Assembly (NCBI GenBank): GCA_900764225.1
Contig: CAAFNG010000136.1
Coordinates: 1-30,626, forward strand
Origin: Lachnospiraceae bacterium
GTDB lineage: Bacteria > Bacillota > Clostridia > Lachnospirales > Lachnospiraceae
Reading direction: 5' to 3'
Length of the DNA stretch: 30,626 nt
The translations under genes were made by a program, and so were the position numbers. Each line of letters opens with the position of its first letter. Positions within the stretch are counted from its first letter, which is position 1. The notes under the pieces were generated by a model. It had not been told where the DNA came from, ran no database searches, and was given only the letters and a program-made list of their open reading frames with translations. Positions 16,074 to 24,087 of this stretch are shown here, piece after piece.

Positions 16074-17186
16074 TCAGAAACACTCCCTATAAATCTTATA
16101 AACCCGCTCCCGATCCAGCTCCACAAAATTATTCGCCATCAATCTCCCCTGATTCTCCATCACAGAATCCGTAAATTCATCCAGCTCCTCCTCAGACACC
16201 CCATACTCATGCAGCACCTTCTTCGGAATCATCACATTCAGAAGCCTCTCCAGCTCATCATAAACAACATCCACCTCGCACCCAAGAATCCCCGCCATAA
16301 ACGCATTCAGCCGCGCGATCTCACCATCACACTTAATCTCCATATAATTCTTAAGCACACCCGTAAACATCGCATAATTCGACTCCCCATGCGCCACATG
16401 ATACTTCGCACCAAGCGGATAACTCAACGCATGAACAGCCGCACATCCAGCATTACCAAACGCAATACCCGCATAATTCGCAGCCATCAGAAAATCCTTC
16501 AGAAGCGGAACCCTCGCCTCCTGACCATGATCCCGGATCTCCATATACCCCTTCAGGATCATCTCAATCGCCTTATACCCAAACAGCCGCGTCGTCTCAT
16601 TCCCCTTCGGAGAAAGACTGGACTCCACAGAATGAACCAGCGCATCAATAGAACTCGTTGCAAAAAACTGAAACGGCAGATCCTCCAGAAGCTCCGGGAT
16701 CAGAACCGCCGCATCCGCATAAAGCTCATCCACAGCCAGTCCCTTCTTCGTCCCCTTCGTCGTAAGCGCAAGAATCGAAATATTCGTCACCTCAGAACCC
16801 GTACCACAGGTAGTCGGAACCAGCACCAGCTCCTTGTTTTTTACAACCGGAATCTTCCCATCATAAAGATCCGTAACCGGAGAAACATTCTCCAGTGCAA
16901 ACAGCTTGGAAAGATCCAGAATACTTCCACCACCCACAGAAACAACCCGCTTCGCATCCTTCGGAACGTCCTTCCAGATCGCATCCGCCATCACATCCGT
17001 AGGCTCACCCTTTCCGTAATCCTCACGGAAAATCACATCACACTTCAACCCCAGCGGCTCAAAAGCCTTCTTAAAAATCCGGCGGTTGGTAAACAAAAGA
17101 TCCCCCTCGCCAAGTTTAAATTCCTCTGCAAACTGCCGACAGTTATCAAAACTGTAAATTGTCGGCCTGATCATCAGTTCCTGCAT
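16074..17186 (-). CDS. 4-hydroxybutyrate dehydrogenase (iron-containing alcohol dehydrogenase)
   Basis: 370-residue group III iron-type alcohol dehydrogenase. It resembles Clostridium kluyveri 4-hydroxybutyrate dehydrogenase along its whole length, including KGEP, VVSVGGGSILDLSK (NAD loop at 82-94), VPTTCGTGSEVTN (123-135), DELYA, and AYAGIAFGNAG-type segments. Metal ligands are Asp181, His185, His252 and His266. That family interconverts succinate semialdehyde and 4-hydroxybutyrate with NAD(H). GGAGG lies 7 nt before ATG 17186. It is the last gene of the antiporter/amidohydrolase/aldehyde dehydrogenase operon, 33 nt after the aguB remnant. A related short-chain omega-hydroxy acid is an alternative substrate. 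Codon third positions are strongly G/T-rich. Confidence 0.85.
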   Translation of the reverse strand: MQELMIRPTIYSFDNCRQFAEEFKLGEGDLLFTNRRIFKKAFEPLGLKCDVIFREDYGKGEPTDVMADAIWKDVPKDAKRVVSVGGGSILDLSKLFALENVSPVTDLYDGKIPVVKNKELVLVPTTCGTGSEVTNISILALTTKGTKKGLAVDELYADAAVLIPELLEDLPFQFFATSSIDALVHSVESSLSPKGNETTRLFGYKAIEMILKGYMEIRDHGQEARVPLLKDFLMAANYAGIAFGNAGCAAVHALSYPLGAKYHVAHGESNYAMFTGVLKNYMEIKCDGEIARLNAFMAGILGCEVDVVYDELERLLNVMIPKKVLHEYGVSEEELDEFTDSVMENQGRLMANNFVELDRERVYKIYRECF

Positions 17187-17219
17187 TTTTCATCCTCCAG
17201 TATCTTAATCCTAATAAAT

Positions 17220-17748
17220 CTAACATCCATGCGTCAGCAACGTACCATACATCTCCGGTCTTCTGTCACGGAAAACGCCCCACTCACGTCTCTTCTGAGC
17301 GATTGCATCCAGATCAAACTCCGCCGTGATCACGCCCTCCGTCTCACGGTCAGCCTCAGCCACCAGTCCGCCAGTCTCATCCGCAATAAAAGAAGAACCA
17401 TAAAAAGTCATCTCAGAATCCTTCTGTACCTCATGGCCAATTCGGTTGGAAGCGATCACAGGCATGATATTTGCCGCCGCATGTCCCTGCATACATCTCT
17501 GCCAGTGCGGTTTTGAATCCGTCTGAAGAACCGGCTCACTGCCGATCGCAGTCGGGTAAAAAAGAATCTCCGCGCCAAGAAGCGCCATACATCTGACAGA
17601 AATACGGCGTTTCAAAAAGCTCCTGTAAAAGAATGATATTCACACCCTTCGCAGCTGCCTCCCGTACCAGTTTTTCTGCCTTCGCAAGTGTTGCCTCTCT
17701 GTCCCAGCTGCACGCCATCTGCGTCGCTGCTACTGTCACCTTCCGCAT
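17220..17748 (-). pseudogene. aguB: N-carbamoylputrescine amidase pseudogene with internal deletion
   Basis: The first 52 codons (MRKVTVAATQMACSWD through LLQELFETPYFCQ) match the start of N-carbamoylputrescine amidase. The rest, in a different frame, matches its C-terminal half (RCMALLGAEILFYPTAIG, HWQRCMQGHAAAN, FYGSSFIADETGG, WGVFRDRRPEMYG). The junction is at about 17590-17597. Roughly 110 residues are missing, including the catalytic Lys (YRKSH in homologues) and Cys (ICWDQ), and the frame shifts at the join. Only the catalytic Glu (QELFE) remains. The intact enzyme hydrolyses N-carbamoylputrescine to putrescine, CO2 and ammonia. The gene lies between the cytidylate-kinase-like gene and the dehydrogenase. 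Loss of function is nearly certain unless this is an assembly error. Confidence 0.92.
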
Positions 17749-17825
17749 GATCCATCTGTCCCTTCTGTTCTTTTTTACAACAAGCCTCTGCCGTTTGTTC
17801 TTCCGGCAGAACGCTTCTTTTTACT

Positions 17826-18440
17826 CTACAGCTGAAATTTTCTCTTCACAGCATCCACCAGAAAATCCGCTGTACCTTCCACATCAAGGAAGCTGCTGTC
17901 CACAAGAATACTCTTATGATTCTTGTCATCCGGATGATATCCGGCATACTGCATATGATAAGAATCACGCGCCTCATCAACAGCCACGATCATTTTTCTT
18001 GCTTCCTCGATCTCAATGTTCAGATCCTTTACGCAATGCTCCACTCGCACTTCATACGGCGCATAAATATAAATATGCATGGCATTTTCCATTTCCTCAA
18101 GCGTAAAATCCGCACATCTTCCGACGATAACACAGGTCTCTTTTTCTGCCAGGAATTTAATGATATTCTGCTGTGCCTCAAAGATCTTATCCTGTGTATT
18201 GTTCGTTCCTTTTCCTAGAGGAAACATCATTCTTGCAAAAGGACTCACCTTGACCTTTTTCGCCGTTTCCTCTACTTCATCAACTACAGAAACCGGAAGA
18301 TTCAGCTTTTTTGCAGCCTGATCCACAATGTCTCTGTCATAATATTCAATTCCCAGCTTCTCGGCCATTTTTTTTGCAATAGGACGTCCCATGCTTCCGA
18401 ACTGTCTGGTGATCGTAACTACATATTTACTTTTTCCCAT
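17826..18440 (-). CDS. Cytidylate kinase-like family protein
   Basis: 204-residue P-loop protein of the cytidylate-kinase-like (AAA_26) family: ITRQFGSMGRPIAKKMAEKLG at residues 10-30 is the variant Walker A, then EYYDRDIVDQAA near 33-43 and CVIVGRCADF near 93. These proteins are widespread in Lachnospiraceae and mostly uncharacterised. The classical GKS/T lysine is replaced, as usual in this family. A longer frame extends upstream to 18590, but GAGGAGG just before the ATG at 18440 defines the start; that site overlaps the stop of the aldehyde dehydrogenase gene. It is therefore part of the same operon. Its job in a catabolic operon is unclear. Confidence 0.87.
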   Translation of the reverse strand: MGKSKYVVTITRQFGSMGRPIAKKMAEKLGIEYYDRDIVDQAAKKLNLPVSVVDEVEETAKKVKVSPFARMMFPLGKGTNNTQDKIFEAQQNIIKFLAEKETCVIVGRCADFTLEEMENAMHIYIYAPYEVRVEHCVKDLNIEIEEARKMIVAVDEARDSYHMQYAGYHPDDKNHKSILVDSSFLDVEGTADFLVDAVKRKFQL

Positions 18441-18453
18441 CTGGTATTCCTCC

Positions 18454-19935
18454 TCAATGCTCATACCATCCGACGATTCCCGGATTGAGGTTAATGTTGA
18501 TCTGTTTGATCTCCTGATATTCCTCAAGTCCCTGAACACCCAGGTCGCGTCCGATTCCTGATTTCTTGTAGCCACCCCACGGAGCTTCATTAAATGCAGG
18601 ATTGTAGCAGTTGATCCAGGTAATTCCGGCGCGGATCTCTTTGATCACACGGAGTGCCCTGGAACCATCACCGGTAAATACCGCGCCAGCCAGACCATAC
18701 TCCGTATCGTTTGCCATGTCAATAGCTTCCTGCTCTGTTTTAAAGGTCTGGATCGTAACCACCGGTCCGAAGATTTCTTCTCTTACGATCGTCATATCCG
18801 AAGTACAGTTATCAAAAACTGTCGGCCTTACATAAAAACCTTTCGCGCACTCGCCCTCTGTGTAACGTTCGCCGCCGCACACAAGAGTCGCGCCTTCCTC
18901 AACACCTTTTTTGATATATCCGAGAACTTTATTCATATGGCTTTCCGATACCAGCGGACCCATATCCGGATTCTCCAGAGGGTTTCCGATGGTGATCGCA
19001 TTTGCTTTTTTCACAAGACGTTTCACGAATTCATCCTTAATGCTCTCCTCGATGATGATTCTGGAACCTGCGGAGCACACCTCGCCCTGATTCAGAAAAA
19101 TTCCGATCATAGCCCATTCCACTGCACCATCCAGATCCGCATCCGCAAAGATCACATTCGGAGATTTTCCGCCAAGCTCAAGTCCGATCTTTTTCACATT
19201 GCCTGCTGCCGCACGCATGATGCTCTGTCCTACCTCTGTACTTCCGGTAAACGTAACCATATCCACATCCTTGCTCTCTGCAATACGGTTTCCTGTGATT
19301 CCGCCAGGGCCAAGGATCAGGTTTACACTTCCCTTCGGCATTCCGATCTTTTCAAAAATTCCGAACAGCTTCACACAGGAAAGCACGCAGTTGGAGCTTG
19401 GTTTAAATACCACGCTGTTTCCGGCTGCCAACGCAGGAGCCAGCTTCCAGACACCCATAAGCAGCGGATAGTTCCATGGTGTGATCAGTCCGCACACACC
19501 GACCGGCTCATGAACGGTATAAGAGTGCATTTTTCCAAAGCCTTCATTTACTTCGTAAACTCCGCCCTGCGGCATTTTTAAGAGTCCGGCATAATAACGG
19601 AAACAGTGGATGGCATCATCCACATCTGCCTCAGCCTCTCTTAACGGCTTTCCATGATCCATGCAGTCCAGCTTCGCAAAATCCTCTTTTTCCGCATCAA
19701 TGGCATCTGCGATCTTCAGAAGAATATCCGCCCTTGTCTGGGAATCCATGTCGCGCCATTCCCTTGTCACATAAAAAGATCTCTTCGCTGCCGCGATCGC
19801 TTTATCTACATCCTCCACATTTCCCTCTGCTACCATGGCAAGAACTTCACCATTTGCAGGATTCAATGTTGGAACTGTTTTTCCTGTACTTCCTTCCACC
19901 CATTCACCGTCAATAAACATTTTCTGAAGCTCCAT
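18454..19935 (-). CDS. NAD(P)-dependent aldehyde dehydrogenase (betaine-aldehyde type)
   Basis: 493-residue soluble aldehyde dehydrogenase. All catalytic elements are present: TPWNYP with Asn155, FKPS Lys178, FTGSTEVG near 229-236, ELGGKSP with Glu253, and the nucleophile Cys287 in NQGEVCSAG. EEIFGPVV near 395 and PWGGYKKSGIGRD near 460 are also present. The sequence type is that of betaine-aldehyde or gamma-aminobutyraldehyde dehydrogenases; the exact aldehyde cannot be decided. AAGGAGG is 8 nt before the ATG. It follows the amidohydrolase by 54 nt and precedes the cytidylate-kinase-like gene by 13 nt. With 4-hydroxybutyrate dehydrogenase downstream, it likely oxidises an aldehyde arising from the amidohydrolase substrate. 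Confidence 0.9.
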   Translation of the reverse strand: MELQKMFIDGEWVEGSTGKTVPTLNPANGEVLAMVAEGNVEDVDKAIAAAKRSFYVTREWRDMDSQTRADILLKIADAIDAEKEDFAKLDCMDHGKPLREAEADVDDAIHCFRYYAGLLKMPQGGVYEVNEGFGKMHSYTVHEPVGVCGLITPWNYPLLMGVWKLAPALAAGNSVVFKPSSNCVLSCVKLFGIFEKIGMPKGSVNLILGPGGITGNRIAESKDVDMVTFTGSTEVGQSIMRAAAGNVKKIGLELGGKSPNVIFADADLDGAVEWAMIGIFLNQGEVCSAGSRIIIEESIKDEFVKRLVKKANAITIGNPLENPDMGPLVSESHMNKVLGYIKKGVEEGATLVCGGERYTEGECAKGFYVRPTVFDNCTSDMTIVREEIFGPVVTIQTFKTEQEAIDMANDTEYGLAGAVFTGDGSRALRVIKEIRAGITWINCYNPAFNEAPWGGYKKSGIGRDLGVQGLEEYQEIKQININLNPGIVGWYEH

Positions 19936-19989
19936 AAGCGTGTCCTCCTTTTTTCCGGATCATTAAATCAAACCTTCATGCACTGTGAT

Positions 19990-21606
19990 TCATCGTATCT
20001 TCTTACCTTCAAAATAATTGGATTCCACTTTCATCCCCCGGATTTCTTCTTCATTTACATCAAAAAGATTTCCGCTGAGAACAATGATATCCGCCATCTT
20101 TCCCGGCTCCAGCGTTCCCATGGAATCCTCTGTGTGGTAAACACGGGCTGCGCCGATCGTATAAGCCTTTAACGTATCCTCCATGGAGATCTTTTCCCAT
20201 GGATTTGTTGATGTAAGTTTTCCATCATCATCCTTCCGGGTAACTGCTGCGTAGATCGTTGTAAAAGGATCTATAGTAACAACCGGATAATCCGTTCCCA
20301 GAGCAAGTGCCCCGCCATGTTCCAGCAATGTCCGGAACGGCCACTGAAGTCTTGCCCTTTTTTCCCCGATCTGGTTCACCTTTCCATTAGCTGCCAGTGT
20401 CACATGATAAGGCTGAACTGACGGGATCACATCCAGTTCCTGAAATCGGTTCAGATCATCGGGATGAATATTTTCAATATGCTCGATCGTGTTTCGAAGT
20501 CCGTGTTCCCCGTTCACCTCTGCCGATTTTTCAAAAAGATTCAGTGCCATCCGCACCGATCCGTCGGCAATACAGTGAAGCCTTACCTGGATTCCGGCTT
20601 TGTTTGCCGCGACGATCTCCTCCTGCATTTTTTTCTCCGGCCAGAGCGGAAGTCCCTCGCCGCAGGTTTCCGGCTTATCTGTGTACGGCTCCAGGAGAAG
20701 TCCTGTATAGGTTTCCGTCACACCATCGATAAATCCTTTTACCCCCGCAATATGAAAATGCGGGGAATCAAAATATTTCTGAAATTCAAAGCATTTCGAA
20801 AAATCCGTATATCCAAACAGCTTCATATAAGAAAAGATCTGAGCCTTCAGCCCCTCTTCTTCATCCAGCCTTTTCAGGATATCGTATTTCTTCTTCGTGT
20901 CTTCTGTATAATCATCCGCAAACATTTCGCTTGCAGCTGCGATTCCGTAATCTGCCAGTGTATTCTGAAAATCTCTGTGGATTTCCAGCATTTCCGCTTC
21001 CGAAAACTCCATGTATTTTTCCTGTGCCGGTGCACAGGCTGCGGGCTCCAGAAGAAGACCGCTGAGCTCTCCGTTTTCGAACTTTACATTAACACCGTTT
21101 TCCATTTCTTTGTCCGGATCGATCCCTGCCTCCTCCAGTGCCCGGGAGTTCAGCCACATGCTGTGGCAGTCCGCACACCAGAGATACACCGGCCTGTCCG
21201 GAATAGCTTCATCCAGAAGTTTTTTATCCGGAAGCGGCTCATCGCCCCAGTTGGTGATAAACCAGCCGGATCCCCGGATCCTTTTGTAATCTGGATGTGC
21301 ATCAGCGAATTCTTTTATGATCTGCACACATTCCGCCTGGGAGCGTCCTTTTCCCAGATCAGAGCAGACATATCTGCTGCCGCCAACCGCTCCGGAAAAA
21401 AGATGTGTATGCGCGTCCAGAAACGAGGACATGATCATTTTTTCACCGTAATCATAAAGCGGCCATTCTGCATAGTCTTTATTTCTGTGATAGTCCCATG
21501 GAAGAAGTGCCTGAATCTTTTTATCCTCCACTGCGATCGCAGCCGGTACCGGGAAATCTTCAAGCCCTGTAAAAACATTTCTGCTTCTTAGAATAAATTT
21601 TCCCAT
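19990..21606 (-). CDS. Amidohydrolase family protein (YtcJ-like)
   Basis: 538-residue metal-dependent amidohydrolase of the Amidohydro_3/YtcJ group. Visible are the first metal site SFLDAHTHLF (near 61-70), a central GVKGFIDG segment, VRLHCIADGSVRMAL (near 340), NTIEHIENI (near 372), the late ALGTDYPVVTIDP Asp (near 440), and the C-terminal GTLEPGKMADIIVLS signature. Cytoplasmic, no signal peptide. Related enzymes deformylate or hydrolyse amide or lactam compounds, but most are unassigned. AGGAGG precedes the ATG by 8 nt, and only 12 nt separate it from the antiporter gene, so substrate uptake and hydrolysis are probably linked. Confidence 0.9.
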   Translation of the reverse strand: MGKFILRSRNVFTGLEDFPVPAAIAVEDKKIQALLPWDYHRNKDYAEWPLYDYGEKMIMSSFLDAHTHLFSGAVGGSRYVCSDLGKGRSQAECVQIIKEFADAHPDYKRIRGSGWFITNWGDEPLPDKKLLDEAIPDRPVYLWCADCHSMWLNSRALEEAGIDPDKEMENGVNVKFENGELSGLLLEPAACAPAQEKYMEFSEAEMLEIHRDFQNTLADYGIAAASEMFADDYTEDTKKKYDILKRLDEEEGLKAQIFSYMKLFGYTDFSKCFEFQKYFDSPHFHIAGVKGFIDGVTETYTGLLLEPYTDKPETCGEGLPLWPEKKMQEEIVAANKAGIQVRLHCIADGSVRMALNLFEKSAEVNGEHGLRNTIEHIENIHPDDLNRFQELDVIPSVQPYHVTLAANGKVNQIGEKRARLQWPFRTLLEHGGALALGTDYPVVTIDPFTTIYAAVTRKDDDGKLTSTNPWEKISMEDTLKAYTIGAARVYHTEDSMGTLEPGKMADIIVLSGNLFDVNEEEIRGMKVESNYFEGKKIR

Positions 21607-21618
21607 AGACCCATCCTC

Positions 21619-22974
21619 CTACATCACAAATCCGCAGATCATAAATCCCACAACAGAAAGAACACTTGCAATGATAACGTATGGAAGCTGTGTCAGCGCA
21701 TGCTCCATATTGTCGATTCCTGCACTCTGTGAGGAAAGAAGCGTTGCATCTGTATAGAAGCAGGCATGGCTTCCGAATGCACCGCCGGAAATGATCGCTG
21801 CCATAATCAGGATCGGGTTTGCGCTGATGGCTGCACCAAGCGGAAATACGATCGGTGCGACAACTGCACTCATACCCCAGAGAGAACCGGTCGTAAAGGT
21901 AAGTGCTGCTACCAGTACAAAAGCGATTGCCGGGAACACCGGACCCCACAGAAGCGGTTTTGCAACTGAAATGATGAAATCTGTCATTCCCATTCCTTCT
22001 GTTACTTTCTGAAGAACAAAGGCAATAACAAGAAGGATCAGGATCGGAAGCATATCCGCAAAGCCTCTTACGATCAGGTTAAAGAAATCATCCAGTGCAA
22101 CGACCTTCTGCGGTACATAAAGCACGAAACATACGATCAGGGAAACTACAACTGCCAGAAGCAGATTGCTTGTGGCAATGGCGATCGCTACCAGCACACC
22201 CATGGGAAGAATGAAGTTCCAGATGTTTCCATCCTCCTCATAACCTTTTCTGTCGTCATGATTGTATTTTCTGCTGGCATCGCTGTAGACCTTTCCTGTC
22301 TCCTCCACACGCTTATAAGCTTTTTTCATGGCACCAAGCTTTGGCATGACACCAAGTGCAAAGAGAAATACGATCGCGATCGTCAAGATCGGATAAAAGC
22401 AATACGGGATCGCACGTATGTAGGCCTGAATTCCGGTTTTGAATCCCAGTGCCTTTACGCTTGCCTGATCAATAAAAAGACTCGCATAAAAAACAGCCCA
22501 TGTGGAAAACGGAAGAAGCACGCATACCGGAGCACCTGTTGCATCCAGCATATACGCTAGTGCCTCTCTCGGGATCTTACGTTTGTCGCAGACGCCCTTC
22601 ATGCACACACCAATGGAAAGCACGTTCAGATAATCATCCACAAAAATGAGAATACCCATAACAAATGTGGTGAGAAGTGTTTTCCTTTCCGTATTACAGA
22701 ATTTCGAAACCAGCTTCTGAAAACCGAAGGTTCCTTTTGATTCCTGAAGAAGTGCGATCAGACTGCCGAACAGTCCACATACAAGAACGATCCATACGTT
22801 CTCAGCAAGCACATCCTGGATCAGTGTACACCATTGCGGCAGAAAATCCTTTCCATACATAAATATCGCCGCCAGAAGTGATCCTCCGATCAGAAATTCC
22901 ACACATCTTCTGGTTGCGATCGCACCTACAATGATGACCAGAAGAATTAAGATCGCTATCAAACCTGTGTTCAT
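21619..22974 (-). CDS. NhaC-family Na+/H+ antiporter or substrate transporter
   Basis: 451-residue polytopic membrane protein of the NhaC family, with many hydrophobic spans, the FVDDYLNVLSIG motif (near 120), the TGAPVCVLLPFSTWAVF segment (near 158), and the late FTTGSLWGMSA and GGAFGSHACFYTD motifs. NhaC relatives include Na+/H+, malate/lactate and arginine/ornithine-type exchangers. The frame extends upstream to 23190, but GGGGAG about 7 nt before the ATG at 22974 marks the start, and the upstream part is a hairpin-rich leader. First gene of the operon with the amidohydrolase, so it may import that enzyme's substrate or export a product. Confidence 0.88.
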   Translation of the reverse strand: MNTGLIAILILLVIIVGAIATRRCVEFLIGGSLLAAIFMYGKDFLPQWCTLIQDVLAENVWIVLVCGLFGSLIALLQESKGTFGFQKLVSKFCNTERKTLLTTFVMGILIFVDDYLNVLSIGVCMKGVCDKRKIPREALAYMLDATGAPVCVLLPFSTWAVFYASLFIDQASVKALGFKTGIQAYIRAIPYCFYPILTIAIVFLFALGVMPKLGAMKKAYKRVEETGKVYSDASRKYNHDDRKGYEEDGNIWNFILPMGVLVAIAIATSNLLLAVVVSLIVCFVLYVPQKVVALDDFFNLIVRGFADMLPILILLVIAFVLQKVTEGMGMTDFIISVAKPLLWGPVFPAIAFVLVAALTFTTGSLWGMSAVVAPIVFPLGAAISANPILIMAAIISGGAFGSHACFYTDATLLSSQSAGIDNMEHALTQLPYVIIASVLSVVGFMICGFVM

Positions 22975-23000
22975 TTTTTTCTCCCCTTTCTCTCTGCGAA

Positions 23001-23038
23001 AGCAAAAGGGACATACCCGTTTAACGGATATGCCCCTT
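23001..23038 (-). terminator. Second leader hairpin (terminator-like) before the antiporter gene
   Basis: Arms from 23038 and 23006 form a long stem (AAGGGGCATA with TATGTCCCTT, one mismatch, plus an inner CCGTT/AACGG), followed on minus by TTTTGCTTTC. It lies about 27 nt before the antiporter start codon. The T-run is short, so termination may be partial. Confidence 0.6.
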
Positions 23039-23084
23039 CGCATAAATCTGCTGCCCGCAGTTTTTTTTAGAAAAAATCTGAAAC

Positions 23085-23128
23085 AAAAAACGGCGTATTC
23101 ACTGCGTTCCCGCAATAAATACACCGTT
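23085..23128 (-). terminator. First leader terminator before the antiporter gene
   Basis: On minus, AACGGTGTATT (23128-23118) pairs with AATACGCCGTT (23099-23089), with an inner TTGCG/CGCAG extension, followed by T6 at 23090-23085. No minus-strand gene lies upstream; the neighbour is the divergent + regulator. It therefore sits in the operon's own leader and looks like an attenuator. Confidence 0.8.
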
Positions 23129-23161
23129 GTATGCTTCGTATTTTCTTTTTTTGATACTGAT

Positions 23162-23190
23162 ATACTATTCTTTTTCTGTTTTTTATACAA
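23162..23190 (-). promoter_or_regulatory. Candidate promoter of the antiporter/amidohydrolase operon
   Basis: TTGTAT at 23190-23185, a 17-nt spacer, and TAGTAT at 23167-23162 on minus. It would start transcription about 25 nt before the first leader terminator. Match to consensus is moderate. Confidence 0.5.
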
Positions 23191-23220
23191 TGCTTAATTT
23201 CAGGAGTGGATTAATTTTTT

Positions 23221-23238
23221 TCAAGTATATATACTTGA
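23221..23238. promoter_or_regulatory. 18-bp perfect palindrome (operator candidate)
   Basis: TCAAGTATATATACTTGA is a perfect inverted repeat. It overlaps the -35 of the + regulator promoter and is followed by a further half-like AAGTATAT at 23243-23250. Its position between divergent promoters suggests a regulator site, perhaps for autoregulation. Confidence 0.65.
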
Positions 23239-23263
23239 TTTTAAGTATATCGCATAGTATACT
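23235..23263 (+). promoter_or_regulatory. Promoter of the LuxR-type regulator
   Basis: TTGATT at 23235-23240, a 17-nt spacer, and TATACT at 23258-23263, 45 nt upstream of the regulator start codon. Confidence 0.78.
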
Positions 23264-23307
23264 GAACGCAACATAAAACGCATTCTCTGAGAAAAAGGAG
23301 TATCTCT

Positions 23308-24087
23308 ATGGAAAAAAACAGCTTTCTTATGATAAACGATCTGATCTATGATCTCTATTCCTGCACCAGCTTAAACGAGATCAAAGCCAAATTTCTTCTC
23401 CGTCTGAAAATGGTGATTCCCTACAGCTATGCAAGCATTCTTCTTCGGGATACCACCGCAGAGCCCGACACCATCCGCCTTACCAGTCCTGTGTGTATTC
23501 CGGACTCCTTCTGTGAAGCAGAAAACGAATATATGAAAGTTGCTGACGAAGATCATCTTCTGTGGCTTCTTCATTCCAGAGAACCGCGCCTCGTCCGGGA
23601 AAGCGATCTCCTGGAGGACCAGCAGCGTCTGAATTCTCCATTATATGTTCACTGCTACCGTAAGTTCCAGATCTTTGATTCCATGCAGTATGCCATTGTC
23701 TGCAAACAGGAGCTTCTCGGCATTCTTACGCTTTTCCGCACCGAAAAAGACGGCCCGTTCACAAACGACGATATGTTTTTCCTTCAGGCTCTTGGTATGC
23801 ATCTGAATACGGTCCTGTATCAGATACTCCACCGACAGCCAGAAGCCACCGATCTTTCAGAGCTTCTTTCCTGGCTGAAAAACGAATTTCATCTTACAAA
23901 CAGAGAGCTGCAGATCTCAGAACAGGTTTTCCAGTTCCGCAATAACGACGAGATCGCTGCCTCTCTTGATATCCGGGAAAATACCCTGCAGAAGCATCTG
24001 CAGAATATTTTCCGCAAGACAAATGTAACCTCTCGCTGGGAGCTCCTTCGTATCAGTCGTTCAGACCATTCTGCTCAAAATCTCTGA
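23308..24087 (+). CDS. GAF-like/LuxR-type HTH transcriptional regulator
   Basis: 259 residues. The N-terminal part (about 1-170) has the look of a GAF-type sensor (ending in ELLGILTLFRTEKDGPFTNDDMFFLQALGMHLNTVLYQ). The C-terminal 60 residues form a LuxR-type helix-turn-helix (LTNRELQISEQVFQFRNNDEIAASLDI, then RENTLQKHLQNIFRKTNVTSR). AAGGAG lies 7 nt before the ATG. It is divergent from the antiporter/amidohydrolase operon and is its likely regulator. Its 3' end overlaps the end of the convergent htrA gene by 35 bp, so no separate terminator exists between them. Confidence 0.87.
   Translation: MEKNSFLMINDLIYDLYSCTSLNEIKAKFLLRLKMVIPYSYASILLRDTTAEPDTIRLTSPVCIPDSFCEAENEYMKVADEDHLLWLLHSREPRLVRESDLLEDQQRLNSPLYVHCYRKFQIFDSMQYAIVCKQELLGILTLFRTEKDGPFTNDDMFFLQALGMHLNTVLYQILHRQPEATDLSELLSWLKNEFHLTNRELQISEQVFQFRNNDEIAASLDIRENTLQKHLQNIFRKTNVTSRWELLRISRSDHSAQNL

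Noticed and set aside
16209-17516. Long + strand open frame of 435 codons
   Set aside because: It lies antisense to the dehydrogenase and aguB remnant, encodes an Arg/Ile/His-rich protein with no recognisable domain, and is explained by the local codon skew.
20464-21591. 375-codon + strand frame opposite the amidohydrolase
   Set aside because: Antisense shadow of a clearly conserved enzyme; no domain and unusual composition.
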